This document shows, piece after piece, positions 45,230 to 57,471 of a DNA stretch of 64,000 nt. Position numbers and translations under genes: made by a program. The DNA is from Watersipora subatra. Taxonomy: Eukaryota; Bryozoa; Gymnolaemata; Cheilostomatida; Watersiporidae. Numbering within the stretch: the stretch's first letter is position 1; every line of letters begins with the position of its first letter. The stretch is taken from NCBI RefSeq assembly GCF_963576615.1, contig NC_088714.1, forward strand, positions 28,764,558 to 28,828,557, read 5' to 3'. The notes below the pieces were generated by a model, which was given only the letters and a program-made list of their open reading frames with translations, was not told where the DNA came from and searched no databases.

Positions 45230-46140
45230 CATGATACAGCTATTACAGTAGGCACTCCTGCAACGTAGTGTAACTAATCTGTTCAAGGAATGTTTACGTT
45301 TAGGGATTTTAGATCATTCGAACAGAAAATACATGTAAATTGCCTAATCTAGTTTAAGTTCTTTTCGAACTCACCTCTTTGTACACAGAAAAAAGAAAAC
45401 TTAACCTTAACTTTTTAATTTGTTGGCTGTTCTGTAGCTGCAGCATTATTGGCTTGCCTTGACACTTTTTCTCTTTTTACTGATCAAATTCACTGGTTTC
45501 ATAGACCACGATTGTGGTAATTTTACAACAAGTTGTTGGGGAGTGCACATCTTCGACGTTCATTTACAACGTTTTGCTGACTTTTTCTAAACAGCAAAGT
45601 CTATTTTGCAAAGTAAAACTAATAGCAAATACTTTATACATCTGCAATGAAGCAGAACAAAAAACATTTTTTATTATAAAAAGTGTCTTACTACTTGTTT
45701 CTCGTCTACTTGTATCTAGGGGGTCCCAGTTAGAAGAAACGAAAACTTTCAACACTATTCCAACTCACGACATTCAGATTGGTACAACATCGCTGTAACA
45801 TCTGCACTGACCAATCGCCAAAAAGTATTTATGAAACATTGCACAGTTACCTATCCTCTGTTTTGTCGACACATTTGACCATCTATACGACAAACTAGAA
45901 TGTCATGAAAGTTGTGTACAAGTTTATAAATACTAGATGTAACGCTATACGCACGTCATTTTTTCTCTCACAAGTACGGTGAGCTAAATTACCTTTGTAA
46001 TTGCATTTGAAAATTGGCCTGATTTGACACTTTACGTTATACAAAAGTTTTTACGAAGTATGAAACAAAATCTCCACTTAAGTTCTTTACGTTATCTGGA
46101 ATTTACATAATAGGAGGTATATGTTATAGGTACAAGGTAG
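45230..46140 (+). repeat. unclassified interspersed repeat, copy 2
   Basis: Colinear with 27285-28200: ACAGTAGGCACTCCTGCAAC, ACATGTAAATTGCC, CTTCGACGTTCATTTACAAC, TTTTTCTAAACAGCAAAGTC, CCTATCCTCTGTTTTGTCGA and TTTCTCTCACAAGTACG in the same order. No shared frame. Confidence 0.65.
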
Positions 46141-46225
46141 GTATCTGTGTGCTGTAATTCTTTTTATGGTGTGGCTTTCAGAGTTTGAACAACAAAAAAC
46201 TGCAAATGCTTTGAGTTAGAAGACT

Positions 46226-46610
46226 TTGATATGCACAGAAACAACTAAAGTTGGTTATGTCCAAGTATGCCATAAAGAATTTAATTTTGTTGCAAAAAAG
46301 ACCATTTCGACTAATTGCAAATCTACATCATATTCTTGCACATATTATTCCATCGAGTGGTCTTTCCAAATCTTTGCATCTTCTTACTCTGATTATATCG
46401 TTGTCAGCTGCTTTAACAATCTTCCACCTAATATTCATTCTTTTAACAGACAAAGGCATGTTAAACACTATTTTCAAACTATTTATTCAATTTTAATGGC
46501 TAACTGTTGCCCTTTTTATTGTTTTATTATTGTTGTATGGCCTAATTTAAAAAAAAATTCCTATTTGAAATAAAATTATTGCCAATGAAATAATATATGG
46601 AATGAATTTT
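46226..46610 (+). pseudogene. CR1/L2-type reverse transcriptase C-terminal fragment
   Basis: The frame at 46251-46496 reads YAIKNLILLQKRPFRLIANL and then HILAHIIPSSGLSKSLHLL. The L-x-x-L-Q-K-R-x-x-R-x-I ... AH pattern is the conserved post-RT segment of CR1/L2-type LINEs. It is followed by an AATAAAATTATTG tail near 46571. Only about 350 bases remain. The CR1-like element at 47476 has a related segment (KLQLLQKRVLRIFHK). Confidence 0.45.
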
Positions 46611-46689
46611 TATTAATGTGACCAAGTCATTATTAGTACAATTTTGGGGACATTTTCCTACTGATCACTCGCTATTATGGGTTCGTAAA

Positions 46690-46840
46690 AATCAAAAATT
46701 GTCAAGGTGGCAGTCAAATAAAACTGACATTTAAGTAAAGGATGGCGCTTTATGTTTCTACCTTCTGCTATAGTGGCAGTCAAATAGAGGTGGCATTCAA
46801 ATAAAGGTGACATTCAAAAAGAGGTTTTGCGGTATGTATT
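46690..46840 (-). repeat. pogo-like repeat, inverted relative to 34420
   Basis: On the minus strand: TACCGCAAAACCTCTTTTTG, CACCTTTATTTGAATGCCAC, CTCTATTTGACTGCCAC. The same word order as 34420-34540. Confidence 0.5.
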
Positions 46841-47432
46841 TTTATGGAACCAACAAGTTAATAGTATTATGAAAATAATTTGAATTTAAAATTATGTATG
46901 AGCAGGAGGATAAATTAATAAATCATTTTGTAAGCAAAAGTGTAGTGCAATGCTCAAAGTAATTTTGCCCACATAAGCCTACATTTTAACATTCATGAGC
47001 ATTTGCAAGAGATATTTGCCTAAATCTGATAGCCCCATTGAATTATACCAACAACCAGACTTTTATTAGTACACAAACAATTTAAACTGTATTAATAGAA
47101 AAACATTTTTCAACAGAGCAAGTATGATGCTATAGTTTCAAATTATTACTACCTATTACAATTAATGTTTTGTTATTGTTACTTGTTTTGTAATACACAG
47201 GCACAAATAATTGAGAAGATTGCCGTGAAAATATTATTGCTCATGGCAATTGAGCCCACATAAAGCTATCAAAAGTTTCTAACAGCAAACTGTATAGAGC
47301 TATATAGCATATCACATATGGCAAGCAAACTAAGCAATGATCGACAAGTTTACTTTATAATATTAACTGTATAGCCAAAAAATTCTGCCAAGCTCTAACC
47401 ATAAATGCATCACCAGTTGTTGGCATGTTGGC
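46841..47432. other. AT-rich spacer
   Basis: No gene or repeat recognised. Confidence 0.35.
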
Positions 47433-47521
47433 AACATTGGGTTTATGTAGTCTAGTTTGAGATTTTTTAGAATCAAAAAGATTCTAAAAAATTTCAAACT
47501 AGACTACATAAACCCAATGTT
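47433..47521. repeat. 42-bp-arm hairpin at the 5' end of the CR1-like element
   Basis: The left arm 47433-47474 and right arm 47480-47521 match at 41 of 42 positions around AAAAA. The right arm is the start of the element's own sequence and the left arm is its inverted copy. Confidence 0.92.
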
Positions 47522-47857
47522 AGGCATTGACAACATGTATCGTATACGCCAGACATCACGAGTCATAATTCATTTTCTATACACACCAGCAAAAGAGACA
47601 AGTTTTTCATCGATTATCGCAGGAACATTCAGGATATGTCTTCTCTTGGATTTTCAGATTAAGCAAAGATTTATATCAACGAAGTTCTTAGCCGATCACA
47701 AAATGAACTCTTCTGGAAAACTAAAAACTTTAAAAAGGAACATAGTTATAGGTTTATATGGACATTTAAGCAAAAGATTTACTTAAGGAAGACTTCGGAT
47801 TCCGATGCTATCGAAATTTTATCTGAACAGGACTTAGACACCCTGAAACTAATATAA
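47520..47857 (+). pseudogene. ORF1 C-terminal remnant of the CR1-like element
   Basis: One frame gives YRIRQTSRVIIHFLYTPAKE. After a shift near 47700, another reads LFWKTKNFKKEHSYRFIWTF, then KQKIYLRKTSDSDAIEI and ends with a stop at 47855-47857. The FIWT..KIYLRK..S.AI.I pattern is typical of the end of the RNA-binding ORF1 protein in CR1/jockey-type LINEs. The N-terminal part is lost. Confidence 0.55.
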
Positions 47858-47894
47858 ATTTTTGTTTATAATATAAGCATAAAAATGTAGATTT

Positions 47895-50784
47895 ATGGAT
47901 ATGTACATAACATGCACTGATTATGATCTTGATAAACTTGATACTTCTTCACCTAACTCTTTGACTATTCTGAACGCTAATATTAGAAGTTTGCGGAGGA
48001 ATTTTTCTCATCTTGAATCTATTGTGTACAGCACTAGTAAACCAATTGATATAATATGTCTTACTGAAACTTTTATATATGATCATGAAATATCTTTCTA
48101 TTACCTGGATGGTTATATATTTTTAGGTGTTCAATGTGAGACAAGAAGTGGTGGTGTCGGAGTCTACCTCCGCAGTGGCATTGCTGGTGGGGTGGCTGGC
48201 GTCGCAGTTGAGTTGGCCGGAACGGAGGCTGTCACTTTCACTGTCAGAGGTGGGGTTGTTGGCATGTTTCAGACTGGTCTTACCATGACGGTAGTTTACA
48301 GGCAGCCCAGTGCTAGTATTGGTGACTTTTTGCATGGCCTGGACAACTATCTTCAATCTATATCACCTTCATCTAATCATATTATGGTAGGAGATATTAA
48401 CATAAATACTCTTGAAGAAAGTCATACCTCTTCAGAATATTTAAATATTCTTTCTAACTATGCGTTTGTAAACGTGATAAATATTTCTACAAGAATAAAT
48501 ACGTGTCTGGACCATATTAACATTAATTTTCATAACCACATTATTGTGTCAGGCACGTTGTATGCACCATTAAGTGATCATCTACCAACTTTCATTAACA
48601 TTGATAGCCCTTCGCGTTTTTTGAATGTTTTTGACAGCACAAGCTTTTCATTCCAGGATTACAAAAAGTTTAATGAGAACTCGTTTTTGAGAGATTTGGC
48701 AGACCTTGACTGGAACCATTTGTTAAACAACCAATTAACACTAGATGAAAATTATGATACCTTCTTACAAAGTTTGTTACATATTTGTAATACTCATGCA
48801 CCCAATAAATCTTTTAACTCGCAGTCACAGGCGAAACACCAAAAGAGAAAAGCGTGGATTACAACAGAGGTTTTAGACTTGATAAAAAGAAAAAAATATC
48901 TATATCGCAGAACATTAAATTCTCCGTTAAACGTGAAATTAATAAATAAATACAAAAAAATTAGGAACAACCTAACAACAGCTCTACGGCTTTCTAAATT
49001 CAAATATTTTGAAGAGAAGCTTAAGGCTGCCTCTAATGATAAACACTTATGGAATATTGTTAATCAAGAATTAGGAAAAAGCACTGTAACATCACCGGTG
49101 CCTAAATTAATTATTGACGATCGAAACCAGGTTTTAGAAGATGAAAAAGGTATTGCCGACCATCTCAACAGTTATTTTGTAAATGTTGGACCCAACTTAG
49201 CTAAAGCGTTTGGTAATACCTTTCAAGAAGAAAAAATACTATGGCAAAGTAATCTGTCAAGTCCAGAGTTTCAATTTAAAAAAGTTGATAGCACTGAGGT
49301 GAAAGCATATTTGCAAGATTTAAATATAAAAAAGCTACCGGCTTAGATAATATTCCAGCAAAGTTATTAAAGCTTGCTTGTTCCTCCATTTGCAATCCTT
49401 TGACAAAATTAATTAATGAATCTTTAGAAATTGGCCAAATCCCAAAAGCTCTTAAAATAGCTAAAGTAAAACCTTTATTTAAAAAAGGCTCAGTAAAGCT
49501 TTGTTCAAAATATCGGCCTATTTCAATACTGCCTGTCATAAGCAAAATACTGGAAAAGACCGTGAACACACAAATAATGCAATATTTAGAAAGTAATAAT
49601 TTGATTCATGAAAACCAGTTTGGATTTTGGAAAAATAAAAACACAGCACTAGCTCTTACTCAATTCACAAATCAAATTTTAAAAGCATTTAATGATGGAA
49701 AATCCGTACTTGGAGTCTATCTTGATTTTAGTAAAGCCTTTGATAACCTTGATCACCAAACTTTTTTATATAAGCTGAAACAGCTAAAGCTTAGTTCAAA
49801 TTCTATTAAATGGGTGGAAAACTTTTTTTCTCAACGAAAGCAAGTCACCGTTATTGGACAATCTGTTTCTGATGAACTAAGCATTACATGTGGTGTTCCC
49901 CAGGGATCCATACTTGGCCCTACACTTTTTTAATTTATATTAACGATTTACCAAACATTTTAACAGTTTTTACTCCAATTTTGTATGCCGATGATACAAA
50001 CTTATTTTTAGAATCCAAAGACTTAGATGAGCAAATTTCTGCAGTAAATAATGAACTGAATGAAATCCAAAAATGGTGTACTATGAACAAACTAACATTA
50101 AATGTAGACAAAACAAACTTTATAATATTAAAAAACAATCAAAATAAATATGAATTCCCGAGGACCGCTTTAACTTTGCATGGTAAAATTTTAAACCAAG
50201 TCGAAAGTGTAAAATTTCTGGGTGTTCACATTGATACAAATTTATCATAGAAGGTTCACATAGAAACATTTTTTAATAGTGTTAGACCTTTGTTAGGACT
50301 CTTATATAAATGCTCAAGGTATTTACCCCACAAAATTTTGGTTTTAATTTACAACGCATTTATTCATTCTAAATTCAGTTACTGTATTGAGGCTTGGGGG
50401 AACGCCCCAGGTAAATACTTAAACAAACTTCAACTTCTACAAAAACGAGTTCTCAGGATTTTTCATAAAAAACCTAAATTAGAACACACCCGCCCACTTT
50501 TTCAAAAATCTTAAATTCTGACTGTGAATAAACTCTATAAATTTCGAACTCTCATCGCGTCTCAATTATTCCACAGCCTTAAATCACATCGCATTCATCA
50601 ATATCCCACGCGCTGCTCTTCCTTAAATCTAAAGCTACCTCCCTCTAAATCTGCTTCGGGTCATCGCAGAATGTCATACCAGCAGTCAGCACAATGGAAC
50701 GCTCTGCCTGATGAACTGCGTAGGGTTGTGAGTATGCCCACTTTTAGACATGCCCTCAAGCTGTACCTGTTGAGCGGTGACTAA
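47895..50784 (+). pseudogene. ORF2 (APE endonuclease and reverse transcriptase) of the CR1-like element
   Basis: The endonuclease domain has the ordered motifs TILNANIRSL (about 47960), ICLTETF (48055), SGGVGVYLR (48148), VVYRQPS (48293), VGDININ (48390) and LSDHLPTFI (48573), so the catalytic N, E, D and H positions are present. The RT has YRPISILPVISKILEKTV (49513), GVYLDFSKAFDNLDHQ (49708), CGVPQGSILGP (49890) and the catalytic LYADDTNLF (49981). The C-terminal segment includes KLQLLQKRVLRIFHK (50426). Breaks: a frameshift near 49335, another near 49928, TAG at 50248-50250 and TAA at 50512-50514. Restoring them is not attempted here. Confidence 0.88.
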
Positions 50785-50935
50785 ATAGTTTCTGGCTGCT
50801 TGCTGTTAACTTGTGGCCCAGCGCCTTGACTAGCAATGCTACTGCGCAGTTTGGGCCTCATCATTATTTCTTTTTTTTTCTTTTTTTTTCCTGTTTTCAT
50901 ATTTTTTATGAAATAAAACAAACAAACAAACCAGA

Positions 50936-52275
50936 AGGTATAAGCTCAACACAGCATGGATTATGCATGTGGGACATTTGCGCGACGACTAGACCGCAGC
51001 ATCTAAGCCGCGCGTAGTCTCAAAACACACCTTACATAGCCTACAGCTGTTATTGGCTCAAGGCAGCTTGTATATACGAACAATGCATCAATGTCTTCTA
51101 ATCACAATCAGCTGACTAGTATCATCTACAAAAGTAGCTAATTAAAAAGTCGGAGGGGGGTGTGCATGTGTGTGTGTATGTGTGTGTGTGTATAACTGGT
51201 ATCAGTGCTGCCCCTCGGTATAATTTAAAGTCGGCAAAGAAAGATCTTAATACATGGATAACATGCGTGAGAGCAACGGCAAAGATATTTAACTCCGAAA
51301 CTTTACTCTCTTGATCACATTTGCGATACATAAGTAGTCGAATAAGAGAGAGCAATGAGACAAGAAAATGTTCTGCAAAGTTTCATAAAGAGGTACTTGA
51401 GTGGTACCCTCAGAGCGGTACTATCACGAAAGGCTCCCGCACACACCAACAAGAGCTACATAGCAATTTTGTCGTCGGAAAAAATGATTTGCTTCTCATA
51501 TGACTTGTCCGAGTTAAATATTTTCATAAATACAATAAAAGAGTTTTTTATATCTACGAACATTTCAGTTCACTCGCCACTGACTAGTCAACATGTCTTA
51601 GACAAATTGCAATTACCGTAATGGAATTTGCGTTCAAAGAGCCATTATGCGGATGAACGTATACATCGGTACATGTAACCACCGTAACATGTTACGATAC
51701 CATAGGTTTTGAAGATGTTGTTTCATATGATTTAAGTTAATTCTATCCGAAAGTATAGACATTTCCTATTGTTTTTGATGTTGGAGACAGCATACTTGCT
51801 AAGATGTTTGGAAATTAAAATATGTTGTATAAATGAATAAACTTATTGATGTATTGATATGAACAAGCAGTAGAAGAACATTCGTCTTTCGTTACCCCTT
51901 TTATATGTCTCCCACACTGCTTTATATTACCTTGTACTACCCTGTACTACCTAATCTACTAATTTTATTCGCTAGCTTTATTCGCTAGCTTTATCTAGCT
52001 TTACTCACTCACCATAATTGCCAAGACCACCTGTCCTGCTTTGAGCTCAGACGCCAATATAGTTTCAGCCTAGCAAATCCATAATAGAACATGCCCTTTC
52101 TTTTATTTTTTTGTTTTGGGCCACACCATTACTACCAAAAGGCAAACGTAGTGACTCACCTTACTTACACCGCTCACTACCTGACTCTGTTAGGGTAGTC
52201 TCCATAGGTTATGCCTCTGGCCTATCTGACCCCGTGCCACTGCCAAGAAAACTCTCTTCATTACTGCCAGCTCCA
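50936..52275. other. mostly non-coding, (TG)n at 51161-51192
   Basis: A (TG)n microsatellite and an 88-residue plus-strand frame at 51355-51621 (SYIAILSSEKMICFSYDLSE), without recognisable motif or neighbours. 51930-52010 has short direct repeats (TATTCGCTAGCTTTATTCGC). No gene can be supported. Confidence 0.3.
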
Positions 52276-53244
52276 TTACAAAAATGCACTCGCTTTTAAA
52301 ACACCCTGACCTCCGCCACCACCGATACTTTCAGCGTGACCACTGTCACTACCAACACGACTTCCACCAGCCCCGACTAGCTTGGACACTTTTGGTTGGG
52401 TCAGTAATGACTTCTCAACCTTATTTCCATTTCTTCCATCTCTACCTTGCTCTCCCCAAAAGGCAGGCTTGACAGGCATCCTGTGAGGTCTCCACCTGTG
52501 CCATAACCGGTTGCACAGGAGATAGCACAACAGAGCTGAGATTTAAAACAGGCCCAGACCTATCTTGCTTGACCTCACCCTCCACCAGTGCATGTCTGCT
52601 AGCAGCAATTCTCCTTTGAACCTATGCTAACTCCTGGACTGCTACTCTGAATGCTTTGACATTTTCCAAATCCATGACTGCTGCCTCACGCTTGGCTTTT
52701 AGCCTAGCCAATTTTTCCTTTGACTTTTTCTGTTCTTCCTTTTCCTCCCTCACATTTTCGCTACCTTTTTTGTGACCATCTCTATCTAACATTTCATTGC
52801 AGGATACCTCAGCTAAAAAAGTGCCAACTTTTTCCATTACAGATACTGCTTCAGTTACTTTCGTAGCCCCTTCACTTATGTCAGCGTGACTGTAGGCAAC
52901 GACTGTGTGACCCATAGACACCTTCATCTCTATGGTGCTTCGGGCTGTCCCCCTTGACTACCGATTTCTCCACCACTGTCTTTGAGCTGGTTTTCAAGAT
53001 AACTTTCTATTAATGCGCATTCACTACTCATCACTTCCTTTGTTTAACAAGTCCACAAATCTTGACCTGTGTGGCCTCTCTTAACATCATTTTCTTGGTC
53101 AGACGTATGTGTCAGCGTTTGCCCCTTGACATCTTCTGAAACATGACAACCTAACACAGCAGTAAGGGGTCTCGACAAAAGTGGTTGAACTGCCTTAATA
53201 CCTCTACACTCCTTAACAGGCTCAAACTTACTCTCGCATAACAC
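52276..53244 (-). other. unassigned frames downstream of the protease
   Basis: Minus-strand frames at 53044-53244, 52622-52927 (a charged coiled-coil with KSKEKLARLKAKREAAVMDL) and 52276-52530 (Gly-rich end). Compositional continuity suggests they belong to the same element, but no pol domain is recognisable. Confidence 0.3.
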
Positions 53245-53304
53245 ATTTACAACGGCAAATAATTTTAGCTACTTCAACTCATTTATGACCAAAAAGTTTG
53301 TTCT

Positions 53305-53560
53305 CTATTCTTTCACCACATAAACTTCAACATCCATAGTCTTGTGTTTAATTTTCAAATTAACTACCACACTTCTAATCACTTCCAATTCACTACCATC
53401 AGCATTTTCTAAAACTTTTGATGGCTTCCTTAACCGTAGGTTTAACATATTGGCGGTCGCCTCGGTTACTATTGACACCTCAGCTTCAGTATCAAATGTA
53501 AACTCAACATTTATTTCAAAAACTTCTAAATAATGCACAGTTCTTTGGCCAAGTCATTGA
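53305..53560 (-). pseudogene. retropepsin-like protease segment
   Basis: HYLEVFEINVEFTFDTEAEV then SIVTEATANMLNL, with ADGSELEVIRSVVVNLKIKH downstream. The layout matches a retroviral-type aspartic protease, but the catalytic D-T/S-G triad reads D-T-E, so it is expected to be inactive. It is out of frame with gag. Confidence 0.55.
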
Positions 53561-53648
53561 TCTTTACCATATTTACCCTAGAGCCAGCAAATCTTGAATT
53601 TTTACCCCTGCTACTGTCACTGTACTTTTCATCATGCCTATCCATATC

Positions 53649-54530
53649 TCACTTCTCATACTGACTGTCTCTCTTATATCTGTTCATACAGTAATATCTG
53701 GGTCTATTCCACTTATCCCTTTCATCATGATAACTTTCTCTGCCCCAGTACCTCTCCCTACTGCTATCTTGACTGCCAAATCTTACTTTTCTATCCTTAT
53801 GCCTGCAGTATCGGGATGCATGTCCTCGTTTCCCACAAGAAAAACATTTGATGGAGAGACAACTCCACATCTCATAGCCACTACGCTTGCAATTGTAGCA
53901 TACTCTATCTTCACTACCTTTACTACTATTCGCTCCATATCTAAAGACACACCTCTCCCTGCTATTGTCTCTATACTTCGTACTGTCTCTGTCCTTGTTA
54001 TACTTTCGACTTCTTGTTCCACACCTGCTAACATCACGCTCGTCACTAATATTCCCACAATACTTTTTACTACTCCTAGGGCTACTTCTAGGAGAAAGTC
54101 TACTTCTGGTATAAAAATTTCTATCCCTACTACCACTCCGGTACTGTGCATGACTGTTGAACTCCGACACCTTTGCTACTTCCATCTTATCCTCGCTTTT
54201 CAAGTCAGTACCTCTACTCTCTGCTCTCAAGAACCTATCTGAATTGTTTTCCATCTCACGCGCCATCAAAGCGTCATTTAACAACACCCAGGTCAAATTG
54301 GCATTCTTCATCAGATCTCTACTTGCTTCTCTATCTCTCAACCCACTAACTGCCACTATAAGGGCAAACCTTGTCTTATTATAATTATTCGCTACCTCAG
54401 CATATCTACTCAAATTTTCAACTAATTGCAAGTACTCTTTATCACTTTGTCTAAGTGCCTGCCTAGCTGTCAAAAATTTATGCCCCTTTACAAACATGCT
54501 CTCCTGTCTACTATAGTATCCTGCAAAATG
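53649..54530 (-). pseudogene. gag-like protein with two zinc knuckles
   Basis: An open frame of at least 282 residues from ATG at 54497, probably starting further upstream. The N-terminal half is a Gypsy-type capsid (HKFLTARQALRQSDKEYLQL, then VSGLRDREASRDLMKNANL). The middle is Arg/Ser-rich. Near residues 214-245 two CCHC knuckles occur: CYNCKRSGYEMWSC, where the usual His is Tyr, and CFSCGKRGHASRYC, which is intact. The second knuckle would bind RNA; the first is probably impaired. The frame stops before the protease. Confidence 0.65.
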
Positions 54531-54600
54531 TTGACTGTCTCTTTATAAGTGGAATTTGCACCCTCTACATTAAACCCTGCATATATTCATACTTCTCTTC

Positions 54601-57324
54601 CGCTATGCCCAATAGCTCTCAATAGTGGCACACACTAGCTGTACATCTTTGACAATGAAAAATGCTTTTCAATTTTACACATGTTGTTGCTACATTTGTA
54701 ACAATAGACAAGACTTGAGAAAGCTTTGAGAATTGTGAACAAATAGAATCCAGAATGGTTGCAAAGGTCCTGGTTCATAGATTATGTTCAGGCTGTAATG
54801 TCTGCTCTTGAACACCTCTTTCCAGGTAATAACCATCATTCCTTTAAGGCATCTCAAAACTATAATTACTCAACTAAAAGGGAAAAGCTTAGGGATAGGT
54901 GTATGAGTATGGTATGGAGCTTGTCAAGATATACATGTACTGTGCATGTATATGTATTTTTAGAAAAATGTCAAGTTGCACTGATTTTTTTGAAAAAATG
55001 GCCATTCGGGCTGTCTGTGTTGTGGCATATGCTATTATAGGTCTGAAACCCACCAATGTGGCATCACACTTCGTAAAATAATATCAAAAAATGAGCGAGT
55101 AAACAATAAAATTACTTGAATAATCACATTTCAAGCTTTTGATATACGTTCTTTAATTTTTTTAGTATGCAAAGTTTTACTATGTGCATTTCATTGTGAG
55201 CAGGCCTGGGACAGACAGTTGAAAAGAAAGCAAAATCGAAGAAGAACAGCAGAGCATACTCGAAGTACTAAGGCAAATTGCAGAGTCTAGCTTTGTCTCT
55301 TCAAGTCCTATGTGCCTAATAAATCTATATCCAATAAAATGATAGCAGTGTATTAAGACCAAGCTCACTCACATCCTTATGTATTTTTTGTTTAAAAATA
55401 TAGAAGATTTGATTCTAGTGCATCTAGTAACTGTTGTTTTTTAATATTTAACAATGGAGGAAGAGTATGTGTCATCAAAGGCAGCTTTAGAAGAATATGA
55501 CTGGTGGGCAAATTCCGATTTCCTCAAGAAATGAGAGTACTTACTAAACCAGTGGATGAGGGAGGATATTTCCAAAGTAGATTTATAAGGAGAAAATTGA
55601 GAATTTAGATCCACTTTATGTATCAGTATTTGATAGAATAATTAAGGTTTTTGTATTTTAATCAACAGTATAAATAAAACGTTTCAAAATGTTTCGATCA
55701 GGCAACGCTTTTTATCAAATTTTCTGCCAGCTGTTGCTTCGATCTAACATAATCCAATGAGATACTTTGAGTCTAAGACAATGTTGAGAAATAGCTTCCA
55801 TACAGACAAGTTTAATGAATTATTTTGATTTCAAGTTCATATCAGTTCATTTATGCATTATTGTAGAATTGGGTGGAGTGTTATAGGCGGGGTAGATTCC
55901 TGTTTAGTGTACGCACCAACAATGGCATCGAACGCATCAACAGTGTGGCAGTTGCAACAAGTGGTTTCACCGTCGGTGCATCATTATAAAATGATTAAAA
56001 ACGAAACAGATTTTGGCCCTGTCATGCTGTGGATCATGAATGGCAATGTAAAAGGTGTGACCCTTTAGGTTAGATGTTTTATTTACATACATGTACATGG
56101 TGCAAGATTCACGTTATGGCATATTATGCATAAAGATGTTCAACCTTGTTTTATATAGTCATGATGATGTTTTAAATTTGCTTGTGTCAGCAGGTATTGT
56201 TTCTGTTTATATTTTGTAACATCATTTGTGTGAATAGGGAGGTGATTTTTTGTTTCCATTAGGGCCGTTTAGCATCAAAAGCCAATAATATTTTAATATT
56301 AGTATTTTTAATATTTTTCATCTTGTTGAGAGATATACCAATACTTGTTTATGGATTTATTGATATTTTAAATTACATGTACTTAAACATTTTCTGTGAG
56401 TGAGGTAGTGAATAAGCCATTCATCTTGATGTCTAAGACAATATCAATATAACACAGATCTTGTGTCAGTTACGCTGGCCTAACATGCATGATCTATTTC
56501 AAAGTAATGGATTTCGCATATATGCCAACAAAAAAACACATTTGTAGATACTGTCCAGTAAGAAGATGTAGTTGTTGGTAGTGATATCATATGTCCCAGA
56601 TGCTCACTCAACCGATTGTTCGGCTCATGAGCCACAATATTTCCTCTGTAACACATATGCAGATATTTCATTTGACATAACGAAGCATGAAATTATTCAT
56701 GCTTCACACAAAGCATTATATATACATGTATATGCACATAAATATATATAAAATTACCAAAATATTAGAAATTCATTTATTAACAAAATGTTTACAAAAT
56801 ACATACAATTTTGGCAATAATCACATACGAGTCTGATACATGTAGGAAATTAGCATTGCTATTGACATTTATCGTGAGTGCATTATGGTATCCCCTCATA
56901 CACAAGATACTGCAATGTCACTCACTTGAACTTTGTATTGCTATTGTTTCCTTATGTTGGGTGAACAAGAAATTATTGCTTATTCTTCTTAATATTTAAA
57001 GAGGCAGAATTAGTGGATTACCGCGAGTTATGATTTGTGTAACAAGCTCATTTAAAAAATCTTTCCGATTTTAATTCACCTGTATTAACTATCCATATTT
57101 TAGTCTAATTAAATGAGATGATACGGTTTATAATAGTTTATTTGGTACAGCATGATTTTTTTAATTGACAAGATAAGACATAATACAGTTTGGCAATAGT
57201 TCATTTGATTGAATCATGAAGGCTTACCAATATCTAGCATAAATTAGCCTTGAAAAATTTACTCAAACAAAACTGTTATTTTGCTTATTACTTTTCGTCA
57301 TGAAATCGTTGTGAAACTTATGTA
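54601..57324. other. long non-coding stretch
   Basis: Short open frames only (for example 55454-55537, MEEEYVSSKAALEEYDWWAN; 55853-56068, GWSVIGGVDSCLVYAPTMAS). None has splice context or a known motif. Confidence 0.35.
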
Positions 57325-57444
57325 AACGTATGTGTGCAGCATATGTTCTTGTGCTATATGTAATAACGTATGTGTGCAGCATATGCTCTTGTGCTATATG
57401 TAATAACGTATGTGTGCAGTATATGTTCTCGCTATATGTAATAA
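57325..57444. repeat. 40-bp tandem repeat, three copies
   Basis: Units AACGTATGTGTGCAGCATAT... begin at 57325, 57365 and 57405. They lie just downstream of the stop codon of the minus-strand coiled-coil exon, presumably in its 3' UTR. Confidence 0.95.
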
Positions 57445-57471
57445 CGCCAGTCTTTACAGTATAGTACACTT

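Larger units (their letters stand above)
47476..50935 (+). mobile_element. CR1-like (APE-type) non-LTR retrotransposon, 5'-truncated
   Basis: Contains the C-terminal end of ORF1, a nearly complete ORF2 (endonuclease then RT) and a 3' UTR with a pyrimidine-rich tract, ending in an (AAAC)n tail at 50914-50931, consistent with the short-repeat tails of the CR1/jockey group. The 5' end is a fold-back of its own sequence. ORF2 has two frameshifts and two internal stops, so this copy is dead but not very old. A CTGCGCAGTTTGGGCCTCAT motif lies in the 3' UTR. Confidence 0.85.
52276..54600 (-). mobile_element. Gypsy-like LTR retrotransposon remnant
   Basis: On the minus strand the order is gag with zinc knuckles, then an aspartic protease segment, then unassigned frames. 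RT, RNase H and integrase are not visible and no LTR pair was found, so this is an internally deleted or truncated copy. Confidence 0.6.

Noticed and set aside
47895..49346. Host endonuclease/exonuclease gene
   Set aside because: The APE-type motifs continue through a frameshift into a reverse transcriptase, so it is LINE ORF2.
55853..56068. 71-residue plus-strand frame as a gene
   Set aside because: No splice context, no motif, and length within chance for this composition.
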